This document shows, piece after piece, positions 38,101-52,700 of a stretch of 64,000 nt of DNA. The notes under the pieces were generated by a model, which saw only the letters and a list, made by a program, of their open reading frames with translations, was not told where the DNA came from and searched no databases. Every line of letters starts with the position of its first letter. The stretch's first letter is position 1. Made by a program: the position numbers and the translations under genes. Source of the DNA: Neodiprion pinetum (taxonomy: Eukaryota > Arthropoda > Insecta > Hymenoptera > Diprionidae); assembly GCF_021155775.2 (NCBI RefSeq), contig NC_060237.1, forward strand, positions 9,015,832-9,079,831. Direction: 5' to 3'.

Positions 38101-39866
38101 AAATCGTTCTGCGACCCGCGATCCCCGCGAAAAACGCGTCGCGACGAGATAAGACGTAAATTGAAACCGATGTTAGAAAAACGACGCAGAATTATCACTT
38201 TTGATCACTGCTTGTGGGCATCTTTGCCATTTCCGTTCATTTTTTTCGCTTTTTTTCTGGATGTCTCGAGTCTTGACGAAAAATTTCGCACTACTTTTCG
38301 ATGGATCTATAAAAATATTTGTTTTCTTTGAAGTAGCCTCGAAAAGTATTTTTTTTTTTTTACGTAGAGAATAGGAAGAAGAACGGAAAAATTTGACGGA
38401 AAAATGTTCTATTTGAAAACAGTCATCGTCCGAAGGTCTAAAATTTTGAGACTATTCACATCTGACAGCGTATTAAAAATAGCAATGGGGTCGAAATTTT
38501 GGTATCCGATCGCTTACCTGTAATTATCGAAATTGCCGTTAAGTATCATGTAACCAATACAAATAAAACTACCGCGCACTTGAATGTTCATAGAATTATT
38601 TCTTATTACTTCGAAAAATCAATGAAATAAAATATTTCCCATTTATATCAGTTATTTTGGAAAGTTCTTTTTACGTTCATCGAGATGTCTTTAAAATTTT
38701 CAGGTGTCAGATAACGAATGATTGAATAATTCCTACAACCATTTATTTTATTCTGCACGCGCGCGTTAAAATTCACATAAATCCAGCGTGCACAGTTTTG
38801 TCTTATTTTGCGATCGCCTTTCTCCTCGGGATGTCTTTTCACCGATCGTATAATGAAAACGGAATTTCACTGGAAGCCACGCGGCCCTCCGGTCTGCCTG
38901 AATATTTCGCATGGAATAAATCTCACGTAACAGTGGCAGTGAAATCCTCATTTGCTAGGCGTTCAACCCTTGCTAATGGGTGTAATTTAAGGGATGTTTT
39001 AAGCTCCCCGAAACCGCATGTGAGCCATGGCAAAAACTTCACATATTACACTTGCTTGTGGAAACCCATTGCGACCGCGGTAATTAGACATTTGCATTCT
39101 GAGCGCGTCGACCCGAAGTTCGTTGCTCCAAAAATCTACCCTTAAAACTCAGAACTTCCAGCTTTTAACTGATCAAAGAGAAGTCTCATCGATGTCTTGT
39201 TTAGCCGAGTTATTATGCAATTAATTTTTTGTATTCTGATATTTTTGTGTTACTGTTACTACGACTAAAATTTCTGCTGAAAATTACAATACCTGTTCAA
39301 ATTTCTCAAACCACTAAAAAGCTTTTACGTTAATCAACGATTGTTGATTAATGATCAACATCCTGGTTCTGAAATTTGATGAATATATACCTGAAAGACA
39401 TCAGTTCTATCTTTATTTGAAGTTTTTAAATCGAAACTAAAAAAGTTTTCTTGGGTTACACAAACTTGCGGTTATTATCGGAACTGAAAATTCTAATTTC
39501 ATCAGAATACTGTATATTTTAGTAAATTTTTTATAATATTATCGAAGAATAGAGCGTACGATCGATCGGATACAAATCATTACATAAAATTACGTGTCTC
39601 AATCCAATGTGTAGCAAATTTCGTCAGCAATATCATTTCGAGTAAAATGAGTAGAGTTAAAATTGATCAATCAAAGACCATTTTTCAAATTTCAAAGCTC
39701 ATAAGGGTGAAAAAAAAAAAATACAGGTATCCGTCAGTAGTATTCCCTTCAGACATATGAGCGGAAAAAAGTCGTACCACTTTTGTGCCGTCACACATAT
39801 GTGGGCATTTAAAAAAAAAATCTGTTTACTAAATCGATGTGACTGTTGATCGGTTGATCATAGTTT

Positions 39867-40080
39867 GTGACGTCACTGCATCCGAATCTGCAATCAGCTT
39901 TCCAAAATTGAAAATGTCGGATCCAATATGGCGGGAGCAAATTCGAAGAGTAGTTAGATTTCGACAAAAATTTGTATCCTTAGTGTTTTTTATCATGTTA
40001 GATATTTTCTCGCATTTAGGCGCTCAAATTCAATTCGGAATTTAATTTGACAATCCCGATATTGGATCCGCTATTTTGAA
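39867..40080. repeat. short inverted motif pair, possible old repeat
   Basis: GGATCCAATATGGCGG at 39919-39934 is answered in reverse orientation by ATTGGATCCGC at 40061-40071, about 125 bp away. A perfect GTGACGTCAC palindrome lies at 39867-39876. The combination looks like a fragment of an interspersed repeat; only this copy was seen. Confidence 0.35.
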
Positions 40081-43000
40081 TTAAAAAAATCTGATTTCAG
40101 AACCAAATTCAGCGAACTTAAGAACCGAGAGTTAAAGAATAGATCTCGCGATACCGAGATTAGACGATAAATGTATCAAGTTTTTTTTCTGCTACAAAAT
40201 TGGTACGGAAATCTCATTATCGCCACACTAAGAAGAGGCTAAGCTCGATCAGATGATTTTCGATCAGGTCTTCTCAGATTCTCGACTCTAGAATGCCGTC
40301 GTGTTTTGGCCATCGTGAGCTTCGTGTCCGTAGTTTGCAGACGATACGGGGTTTCGAGAAGGGTGGGAGGTATGCAATCAGATTACGCTAAGCTATGTTC
40401 GTACGTGCTTGCGTAGAGCTTTCGCCCCCCGACATCCACCCGCATTCTGTATCCCCCCTCTTCACCCGACGTGAAATATATTTATTGTTGTTTGCAAAGC
40501 GGTACGTATGGCTGCCGGCGACGGTAAAAACGGGCAGAAAATCCGCGAGCCTCTCTAAGCCATCAACCCCCCACCGGCACGCGGAGTCGGGTAAACTTTT
40601 AAATCGTGGAACGTCGCCGCACGCGAGCGTCCAAATTTATCTATTAGATATATTCGGTTTGAGGTAAGCGATCTGTCACTGTCAAGATATAATTTTTTAC
40701 AACTTTTAGAAAAACGCCAGCTCATTTGCACATCCTTTTCGTCGGTTTTTTTTATTTCTTCTGCTCTTTGATCAGTTATCGGTATTTTTATTTCTCTGTA
40801 GCTAATCTCTAACGATGAAGTTACACAGTGATTTGGTGTGACTCGTGTAAATATTCCCTTAACAACGTTGGAGATTGTGCCTTTTCAATAACAGTCTTAT
40901 CAATGATTAATTTTGCTATATTTCCGAAGATAAAACCAAAGATTCACTTTTTCGATTCATAATTAACCTGAAAATGAATCGAATAAAATTTTATCAACGA
41001 ATTTTACAAAATTTCTCAAATTTTTTACATCCAATTTCAAGAAACATACAAGTCATCGTTCCAAAAAATTTCCAATCAAGTCAGTACCAATTGGTGAAAA
41101 TAATTAATGAATTAAAAAGGGTTCCTTGTTTGTTGTCGTAAAATAGTAAAAACGTCAATAAATTTATATATTTGACCAGGTAGAAATTGTCCAATATTTT
41201 TCCGATAATACGACGAAAATAAACTTTTACATTCGTAATTTAATTTACTCGAAATTTCCTGGAAAATTTCTGCGGCATTTCCCGTATAAAAGACAATAAA
41301 TAGTTTCATCCTGCGGGATGATCGCGTGACTAATTCAGAACTGATGATCGGCGTCGAACTAAATCTGACGACAAAAGGGATGCTGTGTAACTACTTGGGG
41401 GAAAGTTTTATCTTCCCTGGATTAATGAACGGATTAAAGTATTTGCCGCTGGATGCGGGCTGATTGGGGGTGAATGTGGGAGGGATGGTGTGGGGGGCGG
41501 GGGCGGGGGGGAGAAATCGGTAGGGGATTAGAACTTGATTGGCTAATTTGTAAGTGTCCCTGGCAGCGCGGCGCAAACTTAACAATCGATTGTTCGGCTC
41601 TCCGCAGGCGTACGAGGAAAAGAAACACACGCACGAAATTTTCTTCACTTTCTTCTAATCCGGCGATTACTAACAATTGGATACGTGATCGTCATAAATC
41701 GATGCCACATTCAGGTGTCGATAATACTGCAAGGATTCTTCGTTGTTACGCTGTTGGAAAAATTTAACTAAACATAAACCCTCAACAGATCCAATTTCCA
41801 TTTACGTTATTTGTCACATTTTTGTTAGTAAATATGAGACAAATTTTTGTAAATTTTAACATTTAAATTGTCGTATCAACATTTAATTTTTGTAATTTGA
41901 ACTTTTCTTTTCAGCGAGTTATACGTTGATGAATGGTTAAATCAATCCGAAAATATTAGCGGACATGCTGGGAGATTTTTTGTCTAACCATGTACGATCA
42001 GCCGCATGTTTTAACTTTTCAAAAGCGAATTTACGGCCCTTCTGCATTCGGGTATTCGAAGCACCATACATGAATCAACTGAATTCCTAGCACCCTTGTA
42101 ACAGAATGCCCGTTTTCTACTGCAATAATTTATGTTATGTATTGAATAATTTCGTCGATCAAATTTTCTTCATCACCACTTTAATACGACAGAAGACAAG
42201 GTATAATAATTTTATCAAATCATTCGAATTATTTCGTGTATAAATGTATACATTATGTCTATAAATAAAATATATAGATAAAGAAAAAAAAAAAAAAACT
42301 CATCACGAGCATCCAATTTAAAATTTCGCCTCATTTTCGCCTCATTTCATCAGTCGGTTTCCATGTATCACCCTTCGTAATTCTGACAAATTAGTTTTCG
42401 AGTTTTCATAGCTTTGTCCTTGTTCGTTTCCACCGCACTTTTTTTTTTCTCTAACAATCACGACGAATGTTAAGATGTGATTATAAATCGTATATTTGAC
42501 AAATTTTTAGCTACTCGGAGAGCTCACTCCATATTTCCTAAGATTAGACACGTGTCAATTGTTCGATACATCTAAGGTCGAGCATTCAGCTACGTTTAGT
42601 GAATCGATGAAATTATATTTAGGTTATTTTCTCTATTCCATTACAACTCGAAGAATCGTCAAATCTTACACATCTTGACATTTTTTAATCCTATCGGTGG
42701 TCGAATTCCATTTTCCAGGAATGGGGCAGGCGATCGGTGACGCAGAAACGGAAGACAGAGTCACATTTTAATCCGGTAAATTCGAGCCTCGGAACAGGCT
42801 GTATCTACGAAAATTCAGCTGCAGTGGTCAAGCCAAGTTAATGTGCGGCGGGCGTAGGTGGCTGACCGCTCGACTGATTTACATCACACCCCTTTGCCAG
42901 GGGGCGGCGGGGGCAAGCGGAGGGAAAGGATTGTGGTCAGCTGAGGGATGTAGCGTGTGATCAGGGTACCGGTTCTCATTAAACACCAGCAAGAGAGGGA

Positions 43001-43987
43001 CCCTTTGACGAAGGGCCTTCCGTCCTCCGCTAGAATAAAAATCACGGGGAAATCCGACCGACGTATCAGCTGCCTTTCCCCTTTTCTCTTTCTTTTCCTC
43101 TCGCGAATCCGAAAGTGAAAATTTTGAATTGCCATTTTTTTTTTAAACATCAGTGAACTGCTGAAACATTGGAGAACAGGTTTTTGTCGAGTAAAATATT
43201 TTCGCGACCTCTGTGAATTTTTACCGTCGAAAGTGAACGGCAAAAATGAAAATTTCGTGATTTTTTTCCTTGCTGTTGGAGGAAATTTTCGTTCGTTCGC
43301 GAGTCTTATTTTTTTCGCGCCTAGTTACGTCGCATTAATAATAAAAGTTTCGCTCATTGTGTCCGCCCTTGTGATGGGAATTGATGGGGTATGCCGGCGG
43401 GCGAGGGGCATGTTTTGTCTTTACGTTATGAATGGTTCTTATCGGCGACGAGTCCGTCACGACGGTCGTTTTGTCCGGGTGTCCGTAGAACTGTCTGCGA
43501 ATTGCAAGGCGGCAGGAAACCGGAAACGGAGCGTCTGGACCGACGCTGCTTTGTAACGTATCGTGGAAAATATCGAGACAAAAACGACACCAGAACCGAA
43601 AATGTTTTTTCTTTTTTTCGTTACATTCCGCTGTTACGATAATAAAACGAGTTTACAAATATTTTCCACATCCTGCAGTAAAAAGAAGAACGAACAAAAA
43701 AAAGTAAGTAAAATAACCAAAGCCTTACAATAATTCTTGCGAAACGTTCGCGGATATTAACGGAAAACGCAACCGTAATGAAATTATTCGCTTATCGAGG
43801 AAAGTTGTGCATTTGCGTTTGCATTTTTTCTCAAATAGTTAAACAATTTATGGTCGAGGCGTGTTACACCATATATATATATATATAATATTGTATACCT
43901 ACACAACCAACGCACAAAAGCAAGATTAATAATGATTTAATTAGCATTCCTATGAGTTTGTGTACAAATCAAACGAGCGAAGGGAAG

Positions 43988-43989
<2 letters not shown>

Positions 43990-44021
<32 letters not shown>
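43990..44021. repeat. GA dinucleotide microsatellite
   Basis: Uninterrupted GA tract of about 16 units in the Bx upstream region. Confidence 0.95.
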
Positions 44022-44024
<3 letters not shown>

Positions 44025-46205
44025 TGGAGGGAGAACAAACACCGAAGCTTTCAAGAATGTTTATTAATTACGGTATTCCCTCCGTCTGCCGTTGGGGCTT
44101 CACCTGTTCGTTCAACGATTCAAACTGTTGCCGCCCGCGTTGGTATATAAAACTTTTCTATTAAAACACGCGGCCTTCTGAAATTTCCCTAATCGACGCC
44201 ACGTGTCGTCTTACTTTTTTGCATAAATATATTATAGAGCCGTAATAAAATCTCCTTAGTCTTCGTAAAAATATTCTCGAGAGAAATAGGTGAAGTAGAA
44301 ACGAGAAAAAAAATGAAAATTAAAAATTCAATCTGTCACGAGCCGCATAAGAATACAGACAAAGACAAATTTTGGTATTGTTCTTACAGGATGTGGAATC
44401 AATGTTTTTCATTGCAAAGAAACATATTTATTGAAATCTTTTTCCATATTGGTCACAAATATAAAAAATCCAGAGCCTGAGTGATTCGTACGGATCGTCA
44501 AAGACAAATAAATGTATTCTCGAAAAAAGTAAAAGATTCCGCAAGTTGTCGGACGCAACAATTCAAAGTCACTAGCAATTGTGACCATGAAAAAATACGA
44601 TAGGCCTTCGAACTGATCGATCGCTCTCAACGAAAATTGGTCCGAACTCGGTTGGAGGATGAAAATCGATACGTAGACGGGGGGTTAAGACTCCTGAAAG
44701 ATTACAGAGCTTGGTAAACACAAGACCCGCTCTTTCCCCCGTCTTTTGGTCAACGTGCCGATGGAGTTGAATCGAAGTGTGAATTATCCGGGATTCGAGG
44801 TCTGCGGGTTCGGCTTTGTGAACTGGAGCCGGAGGCAGCAAATAAAAGCGAGAACCAGGGGAAAGTGTCGAAACCAGGGCGCGTGCGACCGAGAGGATGA
44901 AAAGAAATAAATAAACTGGTATTATTGTTTTGGTGATGAATGCGCGGGGAATGATGAAACCTGAAAAGTGCACGAATGCGCGCGGTGGAAAAAATATCAG
45001 ACGTAATACCGCGACGGTAACGCTGCGGGTGTTCCTTGCAGCGAGGGTGGAAATCTACTGACCTCGTGCTTCGACGCGTTTCGCGAAGCGCGCGAGAAAA
45101 GATTTCGACGAAATATTCCCGCCCTCGGATTTATTGTAAGTTGAACATTACACAGAAGTTGGAAACGGCCCGAGAGATATTCTTCTGGATATATTTATAC
45201 GGTTTGAATCCACGTACGAGGATCATTCTAATGGTTTTATTATACTGATACGCTTGCGGGGCTTCGCGCCTCGTGTGTGCGCCTCTTTTCTCACTCTTTT
45301 CCCGCGGAGTTCTGAAAGGGATCATACACCGAGATCGACAAAAGAACCGGTGTGAACAAAAGCACCAAATATACGCCCCATTATGCAATTCGATGTGGAA
45401 AGTGAAATCAGACCAAAGCGTCAACCTACGATTTGACCTTTCCCAAGTAAAAAACGGGAAGCTGAGCTTTCAGGCCTGACGTACGTGCGATCTCTAAATC
45501 ATGGGAGACCCTTTGTAAGCAGGGTGTAAGGAAGGGTCATTAGGGTCCTAAGCAAAGACTGACCAAGCCGGGGCTTCGGACCCTCTTCACATACTCGCCC
45601 TGCGATCTGCGTAATTATCGGTGAATATACACTCCGCGGTTACGTCAGCAATGGTCATTTCCGTTATCGGACACTCCCCAGACTCGCCTAGCTTCTGTCT
45701 AGCCGCGGATGTTTGCTGCCCCAGCTAGGATTCGGCGGGGACTCATAATTAATCGACCACCGGCCGACATCGATGACTCGGCGTCGAAACACTCGCTCAA
45801 CGTTGTTAGAATTTCAGTGCCGATATTCCACCTCTCCGGTCACGAATATATCGAGTCACCTCAGCTGTAAACCACATGACACCAATAGAGTCACATTTCC
45901 AGTGTTGCGTGGTTTCTCTATTTTCAACTTTTATCAAATCAATGACTTCTATTCGTTAACCTTATTATGTGGTTCACTTGATTTCCGACGATTACCTAGG
46001 GGTTTTTTTTTTTTTTTTTTCTGAGTTCTACGGATTCCGAGACTAAAATCACTCGGTGTATGGGAAATTAACAACAGCGCGTTTATAATGAGAAAGTTAT
46101 GAATAGAATCAACGGAAAACAGTCGACATTGATGGTCATGGATTGAAATCATGCATAATTTAGCGTTTACCGCAAGACTGACACTGATTTCTAGGGTTTT
46201 CGAAT

Positions 46206-46745
46206 CTTGTTGTGACGAAACTTACAGTAAAGAAATCAAACTTTGACGAAACCACAAAGTTTCGAATGATCGGAAATCCGACGCTTAAAGTTTCGAAATC
46301 GCAAAATACCGAAAGGGCATAACTCCGACAAGTCAATGTTCCGCAAGTGCGAAAATGAGAAAATTCTAAAATCTGAACCATCGAAATTCCGATTGATCCA
46401 AGATTTTCAGTTCTGCGAACTTGGAGCTTGGTGAAATTTCACTACTTCGAGCTTTCTTTGTTTTGTATTTTCGACATTCTTACGTTCGGAATTCTGGTCA
46501 ATCTAATTTTCGGTATTCCTGATTTTTTACACCCACTTGTTGAGTAAACTACGCTGCGTGGGTATATTTTAACTTTCGAAATTTTACCCTGTCGAAACTT
46601 TGCTTTTGGGAACTTTGCTCTATCGCAACTTAAATTTTCGGAATCCTGCATTTCGGAACTTTGAGCCGTCGGCTTTCCAACCATTCGAAACTTTGTTGTA
46701 TCTTCGTCAGTTTGATTTCTTTACTTCAAGTTTCGCCAGCAAATA
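46206..46745. repeat. foldback repeat family, copy 1
   Basis: The left arm (about 46206-46315) and the reverse complement of the right arm (about 46630-46745) share, in order, CGAAACTT, AGTAAAGAAATCAAACT, CAAAGTTTCGAATG, CCGACG and CGAAAT. The interior carries TTGGTGAAATTTCAC at 46428-46442 and, on the minus strand, ATATACCCACGCAGCGTA near 46565-46548. Both interior marks recur in copy 2, in opposite orientation. Confidence 0.8.
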
Positions 46746-46799
46746 ATTCGGAATCAGGCGCTTTCGAAACATCGATCCCGCCGCGTTGTTACGCATTTA

Positions 46800-49700
46800 T
46801 TTCCAATGATTCTCCGTGAATTATCATGGAATATTAAAGTAATCGAGTTTCCTCAATCTTGCAATTTAATTACCAGCTGTTAAACTTACGACTTCCTCGA
46901 GTGAACGAGCGGCGAAAGCTTTCGTCTCATTTCTATTCTGCGTCAATGAAGTGGACACGCGGATTCGCGAATGAAGGATCAACCATGCGGCGAGAGCAGC
47001 TACCGCGAGTATGAAGGGACGTTGCTTGGGGCAGGGGGATGAGGGGGTGGATGAGAAGTTAGTTGGTAAATCAAAGCAGATGTTTCGAGCGGGGCGAAGA
47101 ACGTCGGGTGGTGTACCCCTGAGAAAAGTTAGCAAAGTATTATAGCTCCCTCAAAGAATCAACAAGTATCCATCCAGCCCAAGGTATTCCTACTTGGCTG
47201 CGTCAGCCGCATAACCGAGTCGAGTCCTCCCCCTCCTTTGCCGAACTGCCGCCACAGCCACCGGTGGTGTATGCGAAGAAGTAATATATCACGAACCCCG
47301 CAAGACCCTGACACCCCTGTCACCCCTGTCGCCGGCTTAAGCGAGAGCACCACTTCGATTAAGTGTTCCTTTTCTCGGGCGAGTCAACCTCCGTTTCGGA
47401 GGCGATAATCATTTTCCCCGTCACCCTGACGTCAACTTCCCTGTACAGAAATTTTACTGTCACCTCGGTACCTCAACGACTCCGACAATTCCGAAAGTTT
47501 TTCTTGAGGGTTATGCGGAGGGCGCGCGAGTCGTCGCCGAGTGGTCATTGCGATGCTTGGGAAGTCGGTGAACCGCGCTGCATCAATTCGAATCTGAAAA
47601 TCAGCTTCTCTTGGTCGATTCATTTTCTTCAATTCTTGGTCTTTCGCGACGTAATATGGCTGCACGTTCAAGAATGTGTCGGGCGAGATTGAGGTTAATC
47701 ATCACTAGTTAGAAAATTCACGGTGTCAATAAAAGCCCACGCCGATTAGTATAAAATTAAACATCATCGGTGTAAATTGTTCGATTCTTGACACCCGAGT
47801 GGTTTTAAAATCAACACCAAAATTGTGTCGAGTTCTGTAGAATATTTTCAGTGTTATACCCGACACCGCATTTATCTAACGGTGCGGGTTGGATTGAATT
47901 GAAACAGTACCTCGTCAAGATAAAAAAAAGAAACAGAGGAACTAACGAAGTAGCAAGGAAGTACCTCGAGTTCTCAACGAAGTTTGGGGCAGATAATGCT
48001 ATTCTGCGTTTTTTTTTTCCCCCAAAATAAGAATGAAACATAAACCGCAGATAGCCAACCCTAGAATAGAACTTAAAAAGTGTCAATTACACTTGTTTAA
48101 TTTAGGAATATTTTTTTTAAGGGCTTGGAAGTGGTAGCGACGCTCGATTTCAAGATTGAACGACGATGCCAAAAGAAATCGACAAAATTGAAACCATTCC
48201 TCCAGATTCACGAGATCTTACGAAATACGTAATGAGCAGTTTGAACGTTGATCATCTGAAATCTTGACGTCCGCGACTCTATCCATCCATCCATGACATG
48301 CATAAACCATTCGAGGGACGATTACTATTCGGTTAATCAAACAGTTAGTGAGTCTGAGGAGAAGAGGAAGCCGGAGCAGAGATTTGGGGGTCGTTTGACC
48401 CCAGTTTATCATTTCAAAGTAGGCAACATCCACTCTAAATTAATGATTCATGGATAGGTAGAAGACGCTTCCTGAACCTGGTTCGCCGAGGTTGCGGCGG
48501 CGCCGAGGCCAATCCGGTTCACCCGCGAAGCGGAACTTGAGGAGTCCGGGTGGACGCAGGGTGCCAGGTTCCTTATTTACGGCGCCGCTTGAACGTGTCC
48601 ATCTCCCAGCCTGTGGCGGACCTAGATCATGCCAGTTGCCCGAAAATTCATCCCTGCCGCACTGCAAGGACCTTCGTCTGTCTGGTGAACCCGGCTCGAG
48701 ATCGCCATCTTAGAAACGCGGCCACCGCGCTAAATCAAGCCCCGTTAACTTAATCATCCCGATTCACCTCCGCCGAGTCCTGGTGCTGTTTAATTTAGCG
48801 AAAATTCTCTCCTCGGATCGGACGCACGTATCTTTGCTCTTTGATAACCGTTCGTTCTCCGTGTCTCAGCGATTGAAGAAGCTCGAAACACGCTTTTCAC
48901 CCGTCGCGAGTGAAGAGTAGGGTATAAAGAAAAAATAAACTAATTATTTTTCACCCTTGACGCACGAGTGATACTTGTTGAAAAAGGTTTTACCGAATCA
49001 TTTATTAACGTCCGTACATCTCTGTAAAGTCTTTATTCACATTCTTCCGAATTCGAGAAGATTTGCCCTCGTGGTACATGACGTCGTTTTAAAACATTAC
49101 CGTTTTCTGTTTGAAAACATGTCGAAAGCTTTTTTCTTGACTTTGGAAAATCTACAAACTTTCAAAATTTGGCGAGTGTGTACGCAAGATAGAAAAAAAC
49201 CTAATTCACTTTGAATACGAATCCAAGGCAATTTTAGGTTTCCCATTCAACGTACGTTTCTGAAAGTATTTTATCCGGCCAATCCCACAACGTGAATTGG
49301 AACAGGCTCGAAAGCGTATTTCAAAAAAAGACAACAGAGCTATCAGATATCCTCAACCCCTTGCAAAACAAAAATTGACCAGAGACCGCGGTAATGATGC
49401 CTTGAAAAAAAAAAAAAAAACCTCCGACGTACAAAATTCACCCTCGACTGTGCAGCGGACTTAATCGAGAGTACGCGAAACAGGAAGCGGAAAAGGCCAG
49501 CTTAATACTGTGTTAAACTGAAATGAACCCTTCTAATTCTGTCGTATAATTCTGCACCGGTGAGGAAAGGAACTCGTCATATCTCCGGAATATATGCAGC
49601 GTGTGACGGTTTCACCCGTAACGGGGAACGAAGGGGTCGAGAGGAGGCTAGCAGGGGGAGGTGGAGGTGGAGCGATATGGTTTGCAAAGCAAAAACCAGG

Positions 49701-52700
49701 AGTGACGTCATAACAGTAGCAGCTTATCGGGACTTGCGGTACATTAAACACGACGATGCTACGTCGCCGCCCCCGCCGCCCCCGCCCCTCCCCCAATTCT
49801 GAACCTGAACCGCAAAGTAGCGTTAGGGAGAGGGGAGGGGGGGCTAGGGGGGAACTAACACTGCCGAAAGATTATCTTGTCGCTTTCAATATTCCTATGA
49901 AACGTGCGGGATGATAAATTGCACTCCTGCGATAGAACGGATGCACCTCAATGCCTAGCCTGATTTCGTTATCCCGTTATTTTATCCACCGAATCGGCAC
50001 ATTTTTTTTTTTATTCGTTCCTTCGCGTCGTGTATTGAATCTTGTTCAGTATTCTTCTGTCATTAATGTGATTTTCGGCACTGGGAGAATTATTGCGTTT
50101 GGAAAATCGCTTCCTTTTGATCAAGTGAGTAGTTTTAATTGTAAGGAAACTATCGCGTGGCTAATTCTGTAATCAGTTTTTTACGTGTTCCCAAAATGAT
50201 AGTTTGGTAGCTTAAGGTGGGATGGCATTTTTGAATAACAATTTTGGCGTTTGCGGTTGATATGCTTAAAACGCCTAGAAGCATTTAGACTAGCCGAGAA
50301 GAGTTAAGAGTCTTCGAAGATTTTATCCAATTTTTGTCAGATATTTTTTTTCTGAAGCTAAAATTTTTAGAACAATTTATTTTTCCTATCAATCGTATTC
50401 AGTGTAATGTTACATCTGCATTCTTAATACTATACGATAAAAAAAAAGCACGTTCACTAACCAATCACGAAAAATTGATCAATTTTCCAATTTCTAAACC
50501 GTCATATATTTTCGCGTTTTCAGCCCAAGTAGAAAAGAAAGAAAAAGTTTATGTAACTTAATTACGGCTCGAGTTTGGTTCTTTTGAGAATCAAATTTCT
50601 GGCTTCCGAACGAATTGCGGATATTCTAAACGGACGTGATCTTTGATTAAACCTTTAGTTCGAAACAGTACTCACGCATAATGATAGGTACAATAGAAAT
50701 GTACGTATAAGCATGTAGACGGTTCTAGATAAGAGGTAGAGTAAAGTGAGTAAAGCGCAGGTATAGGTACCTACATAGTTTGTATAATCTAGATTTCGCA
50801 GTTTAATTATGCAGAGTTCACTTTCGGGATCGTAGCTATGCTAATCCGACCTTATTAATAAGGACTTAGTCAGAGTGGAGATCCCTGTACTAAATGGCGT
50901 CTAACCCTTCGCTAAGTCGAGCCGCTACTCCGGCGTCGCCTCGAACCCTTGCTGTCCCTTTTACGCTCTCACTTCGCCTCTGCAAAGTAAGCGAGATTTC
51001 TCCATATAATCGTTTTATCCCCGCCGACTTTCGGGGACTTTACTTTCGGGACTTAAAATTAGGATGCCGGAGGTGCCTCCGCCAAACCGGTGAGAAAGCT
51101 TGCACGCTTCGCGGATTATAAGACGAAGAGTGTTATTAATTAATTGCGGCTAATCCAATCGACCCGAGATCACGTCGAGAGAAATTTCGATTCGACCGTT
51201 GATTTTTTTTCGCCATTAAATTGTCCCCCGCGATCTCAGGACACAACGGAAGCCGAAGCTTTCAACGATATTCCCGATCCGACGAATTTATTTGAAGTAT
51301 AATAATGTTTTACGAATAATAATAATGACGATAACAATTCCTGCAACCCGTTATCGCGGTACGCATATCGGTGACGTTGCGGACAAAGGTCCTGTCGCTC
51401 AATTTTGACGCCGTGATCGTCGGCGGAAATCATTTGCCAACTCACTTGCCACACGCGTCAGGATCAAGTGGATCAATCGACAACCAATTATCGGATATTG
51501 CCAATATACATACATTATACATAACACCGGGACTTATCAACGCCGTGAAGATGGACGGGAGATGCGTCGATACGGTTACACTTTTTCCCCCTTCGCCAGG
51601 ATAAAAACTAGATTAAAAAAATCAACGGTCAACTTTCGAGAACTGTCGAACGTTTTTTTCACAAATTTTTTTTTCTTCTTTTTTTTTTTTTCTCTCACCT
51701 CGTACCACGGGACTTTATTTTCGGCTCGAGATCCAGACGCGTGCGGCGAAGGTAATCAGCAGTAACGGATATAAGGTGCCTCGACGACTGAATACAGATT
51801 TTCTTTGTTGTGGTTTTGCTCGAGATGCTTTTTGCCCGTTGAATATCCAGGCGGATGGGGCGGACGGAGATCTCGGCTTCCGCGGTATCGACGCCTCACA
51901 ATACACCCCCGATGCTCTCCTGACACCCCCATTTGCAAGCCGCAGCATTTCTGCGGCATTTGCGGAACACCGCGAATCCGCGACCGTATTTTCGAACGGA
52001 TTTTATTCAGATTTTTCTCTCATCTCTCTTTCTCCCTCCGCCCTCCTCATCCCCCCCCCCCCGCCGTCTTTTTTTCCGCACGATTTTTTGCCTCTACCCC
52101 GTACGTGTGAAATTTCGCAACGTTGAAGTTCGATTCGTATTGAAAATTTAACGATATTTGTTCCATAGAAATTTCTCTGCGATACGGACAAAAAATTAGC
52201 TCCACCGTTTAAGACATTTTGTTTAGCAATAATTTTTACTCAATTATATACTAAAAATTAGACAAAAATACGATCTTACAAATAAAACGAATAAAAAAGA
52301 CAGCAGCTGATCTTAGTGTTCGAAAAAAAATACGGAACAACTTGAACAGTGTTCAACATAACTTGAGAGAAAAACAAATCCCAAAAATTTGAAACACGAA
52401 ATTGTTTTGGGTACAAGCTTAGGGTTTTGAAATTGGTCGACGAGGACCGATGTTGGGGGCATAAAATATGGGGATAAAATCAAGCATGGCCATCGGTTAT
52501 CCCGACGTGGATATAACGCAGCGATGAAATGTACGCGTTTGTAACGCACAATACGATTAATATCTCGTCGAAACCTGCGCACCCTGAAACTGTTATGGGC
52601 ACCGATCAGTACCGCGACTATCAGTCGCTTCCGGTTCAACAAGCAGCATCATGGCTGCCCAACAAGATGGCGCCGGTTTGCCAATCCGTACGGTGATATG

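Larger units (their letters stand above)
32379..46150. other. region upstream of the Bx coding start, proximal part
   Basis: No coding gene recognised. GC-richer patches (about 32900-34340 and 40380-40670) carry overlapping chance ORFs on both strands. GA-rich tracts lie at 34248-34270, 35101-35163 and 43990-44021. A TATA, GA tract, initiator and splice donor occur together at 35085-35222 on the plus strand. Bx 5' noncoding exons and enhancers probably lie here or further upstream, but none can be fixed from sequence alone. Confidence 0.5.

Noticed and set aside
44572..44973. Minus-strand ORF of 133 codons with a hydrophobic N-terminus resembling a signal peptide
   Set aside because: No recognisable family, no promoter or poly(A) context, and one hydrophobic stretch is common in AT-rich chance frames. 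Kept as weak only.
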